Origin: Variovorax saccharolyticus | GTDB taxonomy: Bacteria; Pseudomonadota; Gammaproteobacteria; Burkholderiales; Burkholderiaceae_C | Assembly: GCF_030316765.1 (NCBI RefSeq) | Contig: NZ_JASZYT010000018.1 | Span: 32,912 to 96,911 of the forward strand | Length of the DNA: 64,000 bases | Direction: 5' to 3' | Part shown: in pieces, positions 51,229 to 61,670 of the stretch | How the letters are laid out: each line of letters starts with the position of its first letter | Numbering within the stretch: the first letter of the stretch is position 1 | The notes under the pieces: model-generated | Databases searched by the model: none | Told to the model about the DNA's origin: nothing | Seen by the model: the letters and a program-made list of their open reading frames with translations, nothing else | Translations under genes and position numbers: made by a program

Positions 51229-52862
51229 AGCGGCTGAGGTCGGTCGGCCCGGTCTGGCGGACCGCTTCGGTTGCGATCGCGCTCGGCGTACTGGCGCCGG
51301 TGCTGAGCCTGCTGTGGCTCGCGTTCGGTTCGGGCCTCGGGCACTGGGCCCACCTGGCGCGCCACGTGCTCCCGCAGGCCGCGCTCGACACTGCCGTGCT
51401 GCTGGCCGGCGTCGGGCTGCTGGTGCTGGTGATCGGCACCGGCTGCGCCTGGCTCGTCAGCACCTGTGATTTCCCGGGGCGCGGCGTGCTGCACTGGGCC
51501 TTGCTGCTGCCGCTCGCGATGCCGACCTACATCGTGGCCTTCGCCTACCTCGACCTGCTGCACCCGATCGGCCCGGTGCAGGGCGCGATCCGCTGGCTGC
51601 TGGGCTTCGACAGCCCGCGCCAGTTTCGCCTGCCCGACCTGCGTTCCATGCCCGGCGCCATCTTCGTGCTCGGCTTCGTGCTCTACCCTTACGTCTACAT
51701 GACCGCACGCGCCATGTTCATGACCCAGCCCGCCCACCTGATGGAGGCCGCCCGTTCGCTCGGCGAGAGCCGCAGCGGTGCGTTCTTCCGGGTCGCGCTG
51801 CCGCTGGCCCGGCCGGCCCTGGCGGTCGGCCTGAGCCTGGCGCTGCTCGAAACGCTCAACGACATCGGCGCCTCCGAGTTCCTCGGCATCCAGACGCTCA
51901 CGGTCGCGGTCTACACCACCTGGATCACCCGCTCCGACCTGGCGGGCGCGGCCCAGATCGCGTCAGCGATGCTGTTCGTGGTGATCGCGCTGGTGCTGCT
52001 GGAGCGCCACGGCCGACGCCACCAGCGCTTCGGCTCCGCGCAGCGCATGCGCGCCATCCAGCCGCGCCGCCTGCAAGGTGCGGCCGCCTGGCTCGCCAGC
52101 GCCGCGGCGGCGCTGCCGGTGTTGATCGGCTTCGCCGCGCCGGCGCTCTACCTGGTGTGGGAGACGGCCAAGCGCCTGCGCCTCGGCGGCGGCATCTCGG
52201 CCGGCCTGCTCTCGAGCCTGGTCAACACCCTCGGCGTGGCCGCCGGCGTGACCGCGGTCGCGGTCGCGGCCGGCCTGATCGTGGCCTGGGCGGTTCGCAG
52301 CCAGGGCTCGACCCGCAACCGCGGCCGCTGGACCGGCCGGGTCGCCACCCTGGGCTACGCGGTGCCGGGAACGGTGCTGGCGATCGGCCTGCTGACGCCC
52401 GCGCTGGCGGTCGATGCCGCGCTGGCCTCGCTGATCGGCCATCCGGGCCTGCCGCTGATGGCGGCCGGCATCGTGCTGGTCGTGGCTTGCGCGATTCGTT
52501 TCCTGGCGATGCCCGTCGGCGGCATCGAGGCCGGGCTGGCACGCATCCCGCCGGCACTCGAGCAGGCGGCCCGCCTGCTCGGCGAGAACAGCGGCGGCAC
52601 CTTGCGCCGCGTGCACCTGCCGCTGCTGCGGCCGGCGATCGCGGCCAGCGCGCTGCTGGTGTTCGTCGACGCCATGAAGGAACTGCCGGCCACCCTGCTG
52701 CTGCGGCCGGCCAACTTCGACACCCTCGCCACCTGGCTCTATGCCGAGGCAGCGCGCGGCACCTACGAGGAGGGCGCGATCGCGGCATTGGCGATCGTGG
52801 TCGCCGGGCTGCTGCCGGTGGTGCTGCTGGCGCGCAACGGTCTTTCGGAAGGTGCTGCATGA
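51225..52862 (+). CDS. fbpB: Iron(III) ABC transporter permease (FbpB type)
   Basis: A 545-residue fused permease with two six-helix halves, each carrying an EAA-type loop (A-R-S-L-G-E-S and A-A-R-L-L-G-E). The GTG start at 51225 overlaps the binding-protein stop (GTGA). The open frame begins much earlier but only as a shadow of the previous gene. It carries ferric iron across the inner membrane. Confidence 0.92.
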   Translation: MKRLRSVGPVWRTASVAIALGVLAPVLSLLWLAFGSGLGHWAHLARHVLPQAALDTAVLLAGVGLLVLVIGTGCAWLVSTCDFPGRGVLHWALLLPLAMPTYIVAFAYLDLLHPIGPVQGAIRWLLGFDSPRQFRLPDLRSMPGAIFVLGFVLYPYVYMTARAMFMTQPAHLMEAARSLGESRSGAFFRVALPLARPALAVGLSLALLETLNDIGASEFLGIQTLTVAVYTTWITRSDLAGAAQIASAMLFVVIALVLLERHGRRHQRFGSAQRMRAIQPRRLQGAAAWLASAAAALPVLIGFAAPALYLVWETAKRLRLGGGISAGLLSSLVNTLGVAAGVTAVAVAAGLIVAWAVRSQGSTRNRGRWTGRVATLGYAVPGTVLAIGLLTPALAVDAALASLIGHPGLPLMAAGIVLVVACAIRFLAMPVGGIEAGLARIPPALEQAARLLGENSGGTLRRVHLPLLRPAIAASALLVFVDAMKELPATLLLRPANFDTLATWLYAEAARGTYEEGAIAALAIVVAGLLPVVLLARNGLSEGAA

Positions 52863-52923
52863 GCCGCCGCCCGGCCGCTCCGAAGGGGGCTCGCACCGCA
52901 GTGCGCAGCACGGAGGTTCGCTG

Positions 52924-53610
52924 GTGAGCGCAGCGCTGTCCATCGAGAAGCTGCGCCTGGGCTACGAGGGCCCGCGCGGCCTGCACACCGTGGTCGAGGA
53001 TTTCTCCCTGTCGCTGGAGGCCGGCGACATCGGCTGCCTGCTCGGCCCTTCGGGTTGCGGCAAGACCACGGTGCTGCGGGCGATCGCCGGCTTCGAGCCG
53101 GTGCGCGCCGGCCGCATCCGGCTCGGCAACGTGCTGCTGTCCTCGCCCGAGGTGTACCTGCCGCCCGAGCGGCGCCGGGTCGGCATGATGTTCCAGGAAT
53201 ACGCGCTGTTCCCGCACCTGAACGCGGCCCGCAATGTCGCTTTCGGGCTGCGCCACCAGCCGCACGATGCGCAGCGCAAGCGCGTGGCCGAGATGCTCGC
53301 GCTGGTCGGCCTGCCCGATGCCGGCGAGCGCCATCCGCACCAGCTCTCGGGCGGCCAGCAGCAGCGCATCGCACTGGCCCGGGCGCTGGCGCCCGAACCC
53401 GCGCTGCTGCTGCTCGACGAGCCGTTCTCGAACCTCGACGGCAGCACCCGCGAACGCCTGACGGTCGAGGTGAGAGAAATCCTCAAGGCGGCCGGCCAGA
53501 CCGCGGTGCTGGTGACGCACAACGAGGCCGAGGCGCAGGTCATGGCCGACCGCATCGGCGTCATGCACGATGGCCGGCTGAGCCGCTGGGAAGCCCCGCC
53601 GCGCAACTGA
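52924..53610 (+). CDS. fbpC: Iron(III) ABC transporter ATP-binding protein, short form lacking the C-terminal domain
   Basis: A 228-residue ATPase with G-P-S-G-C-G-K-T-T (Walker A), L-S-G-G-Q-Q-Q-R-I-A-L-A-R-A-L (signature) and A-L-L-L-L-D-E-P-F-S-N-L-D (Walker B). FbpC proteins are normally about 340-350 residues with an OB-type C-terminal regulatory domain; this one stops right after the nucleotide domain, at W-E-A-P-P-R-N. Neither of the other two frames continues the family after the stop, so a simple frameshift is not apparent. The GTG start is set by GGAGG seven bases upstream. Confidence 0.88.
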   Translation: MSAALSIEKLRLGYEGPRGLHTVVEDFSLSLEAGDIGCLLGPSGCGKTTVLRAIAGFEPVRAGRIRLGNVLLSSPEVYLPPERRRVGMMFQEYALFPHLNAARNVAFGLRHQPHDAQRKRVAEMLALVGLPDAGERHPHQLSGGQQQRIALARALAPEPALLLLDEPFSNLDGSTRERLTVEVREILKAAGQTAVLVTHNEAEAQVMADRIGVMHDGRLSRWEAPPRN

Positions 53611-53659
53611 AGCCGGCTCTGGCGCGACAATGTCGCAGCAACAACCAGACGACCACGAT

Positions 53660-54094
53660 ATGCGACTCCTCCACACCATGCTGCGCGTCGGCAACCTCCA
53701 GCGCTCGATCGATTTCTACACCCAGGTGCTGGGCATGCAACTGCTGCGCACCTCCGAGAACCCCGAGTACAAGTACAGCCTGGCCTTCGTCGGCTACGAG
53801 GGCAACCCGGCCCAGGCCGAGATCGAGCTGACCTACAACTGGGGCACCGAGAGCTACGAGATGGGCACCGCCTACGGCCACATCGCGCTCGGCGTGCCCG
53901 ATGCGTATGCGGCCTGCGAGAAAATCAAGGCGGCAGGCGGCAATGTCACGCGCGAAGCCGGGCCGGTGAAGGGCGGCAGCACCGTGATCGCGTTCGTGAC
54001 GGATCCGGATGGCTACAAGATTGAACTCATCCAAAGGGAATCAACCGCAGGCAGCCGCCCGTCGGACGGCAAGAGCGACCCGCTGCGCGCCTGA
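53660..54094 (+). CDS. gloA: Lactoylglutathione lyase (glyoxalase I)
   Basis: A 144-residue metal enzyme that converts the methylglyoxal-glutathione adduct into S-lactoylglutathione. Metal ligands are recognisable in L-L-H-T-M-L (His), A-E-I-E-L-T (Glu), Y-G-H-I-A-L-G-V (His) and Y-K-I-E-L-I (Glu). The ATG at 53660 begins M-R-L-L-H as in known GloA proteins; a further ATG 30 bases earlier is in frame. The GACAAT hexamer at 53626-53631 may serve as a -10 element. Confidence 0.95.
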   Translation: MRLLHTMLRVGNLQRSIDFYTQVLGMQLLRTSENPEYKYSLAFVGYEGNPAQAEIELTYNWGTESYEMGTAYGHIALGVPDAYAACEKIKAAGGNVTREAGPVKGGSTVIAFVTDPDGYKIELIQRESTAGSRPSDGKSDPLRA

Positions 54095-54250
54095 TCGGCC
54101 TTCTGCTCAAGGCAGATCTGGACAGCCACTGGTCGAGGTGACCTCGCTCGATCAGGATCACCGATCGCTTGTCCTCGTGGTGCGGCGGTGTACGACTCAG
54201 GTTCTGCGGGAGACATGCCCTTAGGCTTCGCAACAAGCTTCACCCGTCCC

Positions 54251-54688
54251 ATGCATATCGAAGAACGCATCCGCATCGCAGTCCCGCCCACGGTCATCGA
54301 CCACATTTGGAGCGAGGTCGACCAATGGCATCTTTGGGACCCAGATACCAAACAAGCCCGACTCAATGGGCCATTCGCCGTTGGAACAAGGGGCCGAATT
54401 TCTCCCAGCAAGGGCATGGGCGTGCCGATGACTGTCACAGAGCGTACCGAGGGCCAATCGTTCACCGTAGAGGGTTACATCCCTCTATTTCGCATGCACT
54501 TCGAGCACACGGTGTCTGCAGTAGCCGGCGGGTCGGAGGTGGCTCACCGAGTGTGGTTCTCTGGTGCCCTTGCTTTTCTGTTCGGGCCCAGCGTTGCCAA
54601 GCAGGTTCGCGAGGGGCTTCCTCGAACCATGCAGTCGCTCAAAGCATATGCCGAGCAACGTCACAAGCCTCTCAACATCGACGGCTAA
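54251..54688 (+). CDS. SRPBCC (polyketide cyclase/START-like) family protein
   Basis: A 145-residue ligand-binding fold protein. Its N-terminal M-H-I-E-E-R-I-R-I-A-V-P-P-T-V and W-D-P-D-T-K-Q-A-R are typical of SRPBCC proteins. Base composition is visibly less GC-rich than in flanking genes from about 54100 to 54700, and codon use is less biased, which hints at later acquisition. The start is not fixed: ATGs at 54188, 54215 and 54251 are in frame and none has a clear Shine-Dalgarno. No function can be given. Confidence 0.7.
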   Translation: MHIEERIRIAVPPTVIDHIWSEVDQWHLWDPDTKQARLNGPFAVGTRGRISPSKGMGVPMTVTERTEGQSFTVEGYIPLFRMHFEHTVSAVAGGSEVAHRVWFSGALAFLFGPSVAKQVREGLPRTMQSLKAYAEQRHKPLNIDG

Positions 54689-54705
54689 CGTCCCGCTCAC
54701 CCGCA

Positions 54706-55812
54706 TCAGGGACTGAAGATCAGGACCACGTAGACGAGGAACACGACCAGATGCACGGCGCCTTCGAGGACTGTCGTGCGCGGCCCTGAGAACGTGAGCG
54801 TGCTCAGGATCAGCGTGAGGGCCAGCAAGGTCATGCCGGTCGGATCCAGGCCCAGGATGACGGTCTTGCCCGTCACGAGGCCGATGATGAGGATCGCCGG
54901 CACGGTGAGCCCGATGGTGGAGGCCGCGGCGCCGAGGCACAGGTTGATCGAGCGCTGCAGTTGATTCGCCCGCGCCGCGGCCAGGGCGCTGATTCCCTCC
55001 GGCGCGAAGACGATGACGGCAATGAGAACGCCGCCCAGGGCCGAAGGCGCCGCTAGCGCTGCGCTGCCGTGGTCGATCAGCGTGGCGAGCCGCCCGGACA
55101 GCAGCACGATGGGCAGCAAGGTGGCGAGCAGCAGCCCCGTGTGGCGGATCATCGCGGCAGCGGATGGACCGTGCCCGGCCTGCCTGCCTGCGCCGGCCCC
55201 GGCGGACCTGCCGCTCTGCGCGTCGACGAAGAAATCCTGGTGACGGCGCGTCTGGATCAGCAGGAAGATCGCATACAGCAGGATAGTGAAGAGTGAGAAG
55301 AAAGCCGCCTGGATGACCGTCAGGCTGCCGGCCGGAACCGCTTGCGTGAAGTTGGGCAGGATGAGCGCGACCGATGACAGCGGGATGATCACCGCGAGAT
55401 AGGCGACGGCGCCCTGCAGGTTGTAGGCCTGCTCGCGATGGTGCAGCCCTCCCAGCAGCAGGGCCAGTCCGACGCCGCCATTCAGCGCGATCATCAGCAC
55501 GCCGAACATCGTGTCGCGGCCCAGCGTCGGCGTGGCATCGCTGCCGATCGCCACCGCGGCGATCAGCACGACCTCGATGATCACGATCGACAGCGTGAGC
55601 ACCAGCGAGCCCAGCGGGTCGCCGAGCATGTCGGCCAGATGGTCGGCCTGTTCGACGACGCCAAAGGCGCACCACAGGATGATGACGAACAGCCAGAGAA
55701 AGAACAGCGCGGCGCGCAAGCCCGAAGCGAGATCGGTAAGCCACGCGTCTCCGAACAGGAGGAACAGCGCCACCGTCGTCCACGCAACAGCAAGACGTCC
55801 GATGAGGATCAT
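54706..55812 (-). CDS. chaA: Calcium/proton antiporter (ChaA family)
   Basis: A 368-residue membrane protein with about 11 hydrophobic segments. It has the two-repeat Na/Ca exchanger arrangement: a first acidic region (G-V-V-E-Q-A-D-H-L, then I-V-I-I-E-V-V-L-I) and a second (F-A-P-E-G-I-S-A-L). A linker of about 30 residues rich in glycine and alanine joins the halves. GGAG lies upstream of the ATG at 55812; the open frame further upstream is not coding. It is convergent with the SRPBCC gene and 29 bases downstream of the GNAT gene. Confidence 0.9.
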   Translation of the reverse strand: MILIGRLAVAWTTVALFLLFGDAWLTDLASGLRAALFFLWLFVIILWCAFGVVEQADHLADMLGDPLGSLVLTLSIVIIEVVLIAAVAIGSDATPTLGRDTMFGVLMIALNGGVGLALLLGGLHHREQAYNLQGAVAYLAVIIPLSSVALILPNFTQAVPAGSLTVIQAAFFSLFTILLYAIFLLIQTRRHQDFFVDAQSGRSAGAGAGRQAGHGPSAAAMIRHTGLLLATLLPIVLLSGRLATLIDHGSAALAAPSALGGVLIAVIVFAPEGISALAAARANQLQRSINLCLGAAASTIGLTVPAILIIGLVTGKTVILGLDPTGMTLLALTLILSTLTFSGPRTTVLEGAVHLVVFLVYVVLIFSP

Positions 55813-55841
55813 GATGGGCTCCAGGCTGGACCGGGGCCTTT

Positions 55842-56411
55842 TTACCGGGACGGTGCGCGCTTGTAAACCTGAACGATTGTGCGATCCGACCGCGCTGGAT
55901 GCGGCGATCCTTCGAAAAGCGACGGCGTGCTTATGCCGTGCGGATCGCGATGGAATGTGCCTGGATCGACCGGCGTCCGAACGTAGTAGTTGTCCCACTC
56001 GGTCGCTTCGACCAGCTCAAAACCGTGCCGGACATAAAAGCGATTCGATTCGCTCGCCCGCAACGCGCCAACCCGGACCGGCATCCCTTGTGCATCTGCA
56101 TCGGCGAGTACGACTGCAAGCACGGCGCCCCCGATTCCCTTGCCCTGATACGCGGAATGAACATAGAGGTGGTCAAGGAGAAGATGGTCGCCTTGATGGC
56201 GCACCACGACAAAGCCGACTCTATGCCCGTCGACGATCAGATGACGGGTGGACGCCGGCGTGAAGTTGGCGAGAAAGCGGTCTCTCGCACGTTGTGGGTC
56301 GAAGCGGCCTACCCGTTCGAGACTTGGGCGCATCGCAATGACGCGGAGCGCGGCAAGGTCCTCGGCGTCCTGCGCCGAGGCGATTTCGAAGTGAACGGAG
56401 ATGGTGCGCAT
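55842..56411 (-). CDS. GNAT family N-acetyltransferase
   Basis: A 189-residue acetyltransferase. The acetyl-CoA site motif A is Y-V-H-S-A-Y-Q-G-K-G-I-G-G-A-V, and L-R-A-S-E-S-N-R-F-Y-V-R-H-G-F-E forms motif B. The start is the ATG at 56411. The open frame extends back into the dehalogenase gene, where it is a shadow. The target of acetylation is unknown. Confidence 0.85.
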   Translation of the reverse strand: MRTISVHFEIASAQDAEDLAALRVIAMRPSLERVGRFDPQRARDRFLANFTPASTRHLIVDGHRVGFVVVRHQGDHLLLDHLYVHSAYQGKGIGGAVLAVVLADADAQGMPVRVGALRASESNRFYVRHGFELVEATEWDNYYVRTPVDPGTFHRDPHGISTPSLFEGSPHPARSDRTIVQVYKRAPSR

Positions 56412-56463
56412 GGGGTGAAAGGTCTGAAGGTCCGATCCTGGACGGGGGCGACCAGCCGGCGGA

Positions 56464-57189
56464 TCAGCAGCCCAGCAGATCCGCCAGCGCCCCGATGTCC
56501 CGTGCATGCAGCGTGTTGTCGGGCTGCGGCGAGACATCCTTCGGCCGTCCGGGGCCGAACTCCAGGGGCCGCTCGATGTAGCCGGTGCGCAGTCCGCAGG
56601 CCCGCGCCGCCGCCAGGTCGTCGTGGTGCGCCGCCGCCAGCATCACCTGCCCCGGCGTGAGGTCGAACACTGCCGCGACGCCGAGGTAGGTGCGCGGATC
56701 GGGCTTGTAGGCCTTGAACACCTCCGCCGACAGCACGCAGTCCCATGGCAGGCCGACGCGCTTGGCCATCTCGGTGAGCAGGCCGATGTTGCCGTTGGAC
56801 AGCGTGCAGATCGTGTACTTGCGCTTGAGCCGGGCCAGGCCCTCGACCGCATCGGGCCAGGCCGGCAGCCGGTGCCAGGCGCGGTTGAGTTCGCGCTTGG
56901 CGTCCGCGTCGAGATCGGCCACGCCGAAATCACGCAGCACATCGCCGAGGATGCCCATGTGCAGTTCGTCGAGCAGGGTGAAGCCGCCCTCGCCTGCCGC
57001 CAGGCGCTCCATCACGCCCTTCATCGCGGGCTGGTAGCCGGCACGCCAGGCCAGCGCGAAGGCGCTGCCATCGATGCCCGGCAGCAGGCGCTCGGCCTCG
57101 GCCGCAATGCCCGAATGCCAGTCGACCACGGTACCGAAGACGTCGAAGGCGATGACCTTCAGCTCGCTGCCTTCCAGGACTTCCGCCAT
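56464..57189 (-). CDS. Haloacid dehalogenase type II (HAD superfamily)
   Basis: A 241-residue enzyme. The nucleophile Asp is in I-A-F-D-V-F-G-T-V-V-D-W, the serine in C-T-L-S-N-G-N, the lysine in K-A-Y-K-P-D-P-R, and the late acidic residue pair in A-A-H-H-D-D-L. This is the L-2-haloacid dehalogenase architecture, although many such proteins are phosphatases. It follows eda by 11 bases on the same strand, so it is probably in the edd-eda transcript. Confidence 0.88.
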   Translation of the reverse strand: MAEVLEGSELKVIAFDVFGTVVDWHSGIAAEAERLLPGIDGSAFALAWRAGYQPAMKGVMERLAAGEGGFTLLDELHMGILGDVLRDFGVADLDADAKRELNRAWHRLPAWPDAVEGLARLKRKYTICTLSNGNIGLLTEMAKRVGLPWDCVLSAEVFKAYKPDPRTYLGVAAVFDLTPGQVMLAAAHHDDLAAARACGLRTGYIERPLEFGPGRPKDVSPQPDNTLHARDIGALADLLGC

Positions 57190-57200
57190 GCCGCGAACCC

Positions 57201-57832
57201 TCAACGCGACAGTTGGCAGGCCTCGCGCGCCAGCGCCTCGATGCGGCCCCAGTCGCCGGCGGCGATGGCGTCGGTCGGCACGATCCAGGAGCCGCCGACG
57301 CAGGCCACGTTGGAGAGCGCGAGGAACTCGTGCGCGTTGCCGGCGTGGACGCCGCCGGTGGGACAGAACTTGACGTCACCGAAGGGCCCTTGCCAGGCCT
57401 TCAGCATCGCCAGGCCGCCGGCCTGCACGGCCGGGAAGAACTTGAGCTCGGTCAGGCCGTCTTCCTGGGCCATCATGATCTCGCTGCCGGTCGCGACGCC
57501 GGGCAGGAGCGGCAGGCCGAGGTCGTGGCAGGCCTTGCCGACCGCCCGCGTGTAGCCCGGGCTGACGCCGAAGCGCGCGCCGGCCAGCGCAGAGGCCTGG
57601 GCATCGGCCGCGCTGCGAATGGTGCCGGCGCCTGCGACGGCTTCGGGCACCTCCTTGGAGATCAGCTCGATGCACTCGAGCGCCTCGCGCGTGCGCAAGG
57701 TCACCTCGAGCATGCGGATGCCGCCGGCCACCAGCGCGCGCGCCAGCGGCACCGCGTCCTTGACGTCGTGCAGCACGATGACCGGGATCACCGGGGCGTC
57801 GCGCATCACGTCGAGCGCGGAGATCTTGTCGT

Positions 57833-57842
<10 letters not shown>
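57201..57842 (-). CDS. eda: 2-dehydro-3-deoxyphosphogluconate aldolase
   Basis: A 213-residue KDPG aldolase of the Entner-Doudoroff pathway. The Schiff-base lysine lies in E-L-K-F-F-P-A-V, the Glu in M-L-E-V-T-L-R-T, and P-T-G-G-V is the phosphate loop. It overlaps edd by 10 bases. It makes pyruvate and glyceraldehyde 3-phosphate. It is the second aldolase of this superfamily in the window, the other being the dgoA-type gene at 44215. Confidence 0.95.
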
Positions 57843-59671
<1,829 letters not shown>

Positions 59672-59740
59672 GGGGCTTTGTCGCTCTGCCGGTGAGCCAG
59701 CGTGGGGCGGCTCGGAAGTGCATGGTATCAAGCCGGCATG

Positions 59741-59767
59741 AAAAAGCCCGGACAAGCCGGGCTTTTT
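59741..59767. terminator. Bidirectional intrinsic terminator
   Basis: AAAAAGCCCGG and CCGGGCTTTTT form an 11-bp stem around ACAAG. Being flanked by A and T runs, it can end transcription both ways. It ends 20 bases after the OmpA-domain gene stop on the minus strand and lies upstream of edd. Confidence 0.9.
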
Positions 59768-59787
59768 CTGAGGTGCGCGCTGCGACT

Positions 59788-60327
59788 TCAGTCGAGCAGC
59801 TTGACTTCGACCCGGCGCGCCTCGGCGTTGTTGCCCGAGCCGGTGGTGACGGCCGGTTTCTGCAGGTCGACCTTGTCGGCCGGCACGCCGAGGCCGGTCA
59901 GCACGTCGCGCACGGTCTCGGCGCGCTTCTTGGCCAGCGCCTCGTTGATCGCCGGGTCGCCGGTGGTGTCGTGGAAGCCCGAGACCACCGCCTTGCGGCC
60001 GCCCTCGACGCCCTTGATCACCGCCGCCAATGCCTCGGCGGCGCCCGGCGCGAGGTCGGCGCTGGCGGTGGCGAAATAGAAATTCACGATGCCGCCGACC
60101 ACGCGGATGCTGGCGCCGTCGGGGATCACGACGGTCACGGTCTCGGTCACGACCGCCAGCGTGGTCACCGGCGCGGCGGCCGCGACCGGTGCCGCGGCCG
60201 GGCCCGGCGCCTGGCCGCGGGTGTAGAGAACGATCCCGATCACGAGCGCGATCACGAAGGCGATCAGGCCGAGCACGAAGGCGAGGATGAAGTTCTGCTG
60301 GCTCTCGTCGTCGGTGGTTGCGGACAT
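59788..60327 (-). CDS. OmpA-domain protein with N-terminal membrane anchor
   Basis: A 179-residue protein. A single hydrophobic anchor spans about residues 13-35, followed by an alanine/proline linker and an OmpA/MotB-like peptidoglycan-binding domain from about residue 70 (F-Y-F-A-T-A-S-A-D-L and the later R-A-E-T-V-R-D-V-L). The N-x-x-L-S-x-x-R motif is changed to L-A-K-K-R-A-E-T. It is likely an inner-membrane tether to peptidoglycan. It is divergent from the ChaC-like gene and ends at an intrinsic terminator. Confidence 0.88.
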   Translation of the reverse strand: MSATTDDESQQNFILAFVLGLIAFVIALVIGIVLYTRGQAPGPAAAPVAAAAPVTTLAVVTETVTVVIPDGASIRVVGGIVNFYFATASADLAPGAAEALAAVIKGVEGGRKAVVSGFHDTTGDPAINEALAKKRAETVRDVLTGLGVPADKVDLQKPAVTTGSGNNAEARRVEVKLLD

Positions 60328-60369
60328 GGGCGGGGCTCCGTAGTTGAGGGGTCGGTAAATAATGGTGCG

Positions 60370-61110
60370 GTGAACCATGACCGCCAAATTGTAGGCGTCG
60401 CTCCCCCGGCCCCGGGCGGCGACCCCGGGCCGCCCGGCCTGGACCCCCTGCCCAAGCCGCTGCGCGACCCCCAGCCGATGCTCGATCGCGTGATCGACGA
60501 ATGGGGCGGCCACGAGGACCTCTGGCTGTTCGGCTACGGCTCGCTGATCTGGCGACCCGACTTCGGCTTCGTCGAGCGGCACCCGGCCCGGGTCCAGGGC
60601 TGGCACCGGGCGCTCAAGATGTGGAGCCGGATCAATCGGGGCACGGTCGAGAACCCGGGGCTGGTGTTCGGGCTGCTGTCGGGCGGCAGCTGTCGCGGCA
60701 TGGTGTTCCGGGTGCCCGCCGCCGATGGGCTGGAAACGCTCGGCCGGCTCTGGCTGCGCGAGATGCCCACCGGCGTCTACGACCCGCGCTGGCTGTCCTG
60801 CACGACGCCGCATTCGACGGTGCGGGCGCTGGCCTTCACGCTGTCGCGCCGCAGTCCGAACTTCACCGGCGAGCTGAGCGACGAACGCTATGCCCACATC
60901 TTTGCGAATGCGGTCGGCCGCTACGGCAGTTCGCTGGACTATGCCCGGCAGACGCTGCTCGAGCTGCGGCGGCACAAGATCCACGATGCGGCGCTGGCGC
61001 GCCTGATCCGGCTGGCGGAATCGCGACTGTCGGCGCCGGCCGACACCGGCCCGCCCATCGATCCGGTATACCCTCCCGAGTCGATCCATACACCCCCAGC
61101 CAAGGAATAG
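60370..61110 (+). CDS. chaC: Gamma-glutamylcyclotransferase (ChaC family)
   Basis: A 246-residue protein with the ChaC motif W-L-F-G-Y-G-S-L-I-W-R-P and the putative catalytic Glu in L-R-E-M-P-T-G-V-Y. ChaC proteins release 5-oxoproline from glutathione. The start is uncertain: GTG at 60370 keeps a proline-rich 36-residue extension, while ATG at 60478 would give 210 residues, close to the usual family size. The first is reported because the extension looks coding, but the gap to the OmpA-domain gene is then only 42 bases. Confidence 0.82.
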   Translation: MNHDRQIVGVAPPAPGGDPGPPGLDPLPKPLRDPQPMLDRVIDEWGGHEDLWLFGYGSLIWRPDFGFVERHPARVQGWHRALKMWSRINRGTVENPGLVFGLLSGGSCRGMVFRVPAADGLETLGRLWLREMPTGVYDPRWLSCTTPHSTVRALAFTLSRRSPNFTGELSDERYAHIFANAVGRYGSSLDYARQTLLELRRHKIHDAALARLIRLAESRLSAPADTGPPIDPVYPPESIHTPPAKE

Positions 61111-61117
61111 CCCGAAC

Positions 61118-61654
61118 ATGCGTCTTCGTCTCCTCGCCCCTGCCTTCGCCATTGCCGCAGCCAGCCTGCTCACCGCCTGCGGAACACTGGGACCCAAGGC
61201 CGGAGCGACCGCCGCACTGGCGCCGACCGACGCGATCACGCCGAATCCCACCATGGGCAAGGTCAGCTTCACCGCCCTCGATCACGGCGTGCGGGTCAAG
61301 GGCGAAGTGCGGGGATTGGCACCGGGCACCGAGCATGGCTTCCATATCCACGAAAAAGGCGACTGCGGCGGCAACGGCAACGGCTCGGGCGCACACTTCA
61401 ACCCCGCCGGCGGCACCCATGGCAAGTTCGCCGCCCCCGGCAGCCATGCCGGCGAGCTGCCCAGCCTGGTGGCCGATGCCGCCGGCGTCGCTCGCTTCAG
61501 CGTCGACGTGCACACCATCTCGCTGACCGAAGGCGCGCTCAACAACGTGGTCGGCCGCGCGCTGGTGGTGCACCGCGACCGCGACGATTTCACGACACAG
61601 CCGGCCGGCAACTCCGGCCCGCGGATCGCCTGCGGGATCATCGCCAGAAGCTAG
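61118..61654 (+). CDS. sodC: Cu/Zn superoxide dismutase, lipoprotein
   Basis: A 178-residue periplasmic superoxide dismutase. The lipobox L-L-T-A-C at about residues 17-21 suggests membrane anchoring. Copper/zinc ligands are visible in H-G-F-H-I-H-E-K-G-D-C, A-H-F-N-P-A-G-G-T-H-G and V-V-H-R-D-R-D-D, and the disulfide partner cysteine is in R-I-A-C-G. AAGGAA lies upstream of the ATG. It follows the chaC stop by 7 bases. Confidence 0.95.
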   Translation: MRLRLLAPAFAIAAASLLTACGTLGPKAGATAALAPTDAITPNPTMGKVSFTALDHGVRVKGEVRGLAPGTEHGFHIHEKGDCGGNGNGSGAHFNPAGGTHGKFAAPGSHAGELPSLVADAAGVARFSVDVHTISLTEGALNNVVGRALVVHRDRDDFTTQPAGNSGPRIACGIIARS

Positions 61655-61670
61655 GGCGCGTTCACCCTAG
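61651..61670. terminator. Short hairpin over two convergent stop codons
   Basis: CTAGGG and CCCTAG pair around CGCGTTCA. The two TAG stops of the convergent sodC and MobA-like genes lie inside the two arms. There is no T-run, so termination strength is probably low. Confidence 0.4.

Noticed and set aside
53055..53831. Frameshift in the iron ATPase gene that would restore a C-terminal domain
   Set aside because: Translations of the other frames after 53590 show no OB/TOBE-like sequence and run into gloA.
59672..59787. HexR operator upstream of edd
   Set aside because: No TGTAAT...ATTACA-type inverted repeat is present; the gap holds only the intrinsic terminator and unremarkable sequence.
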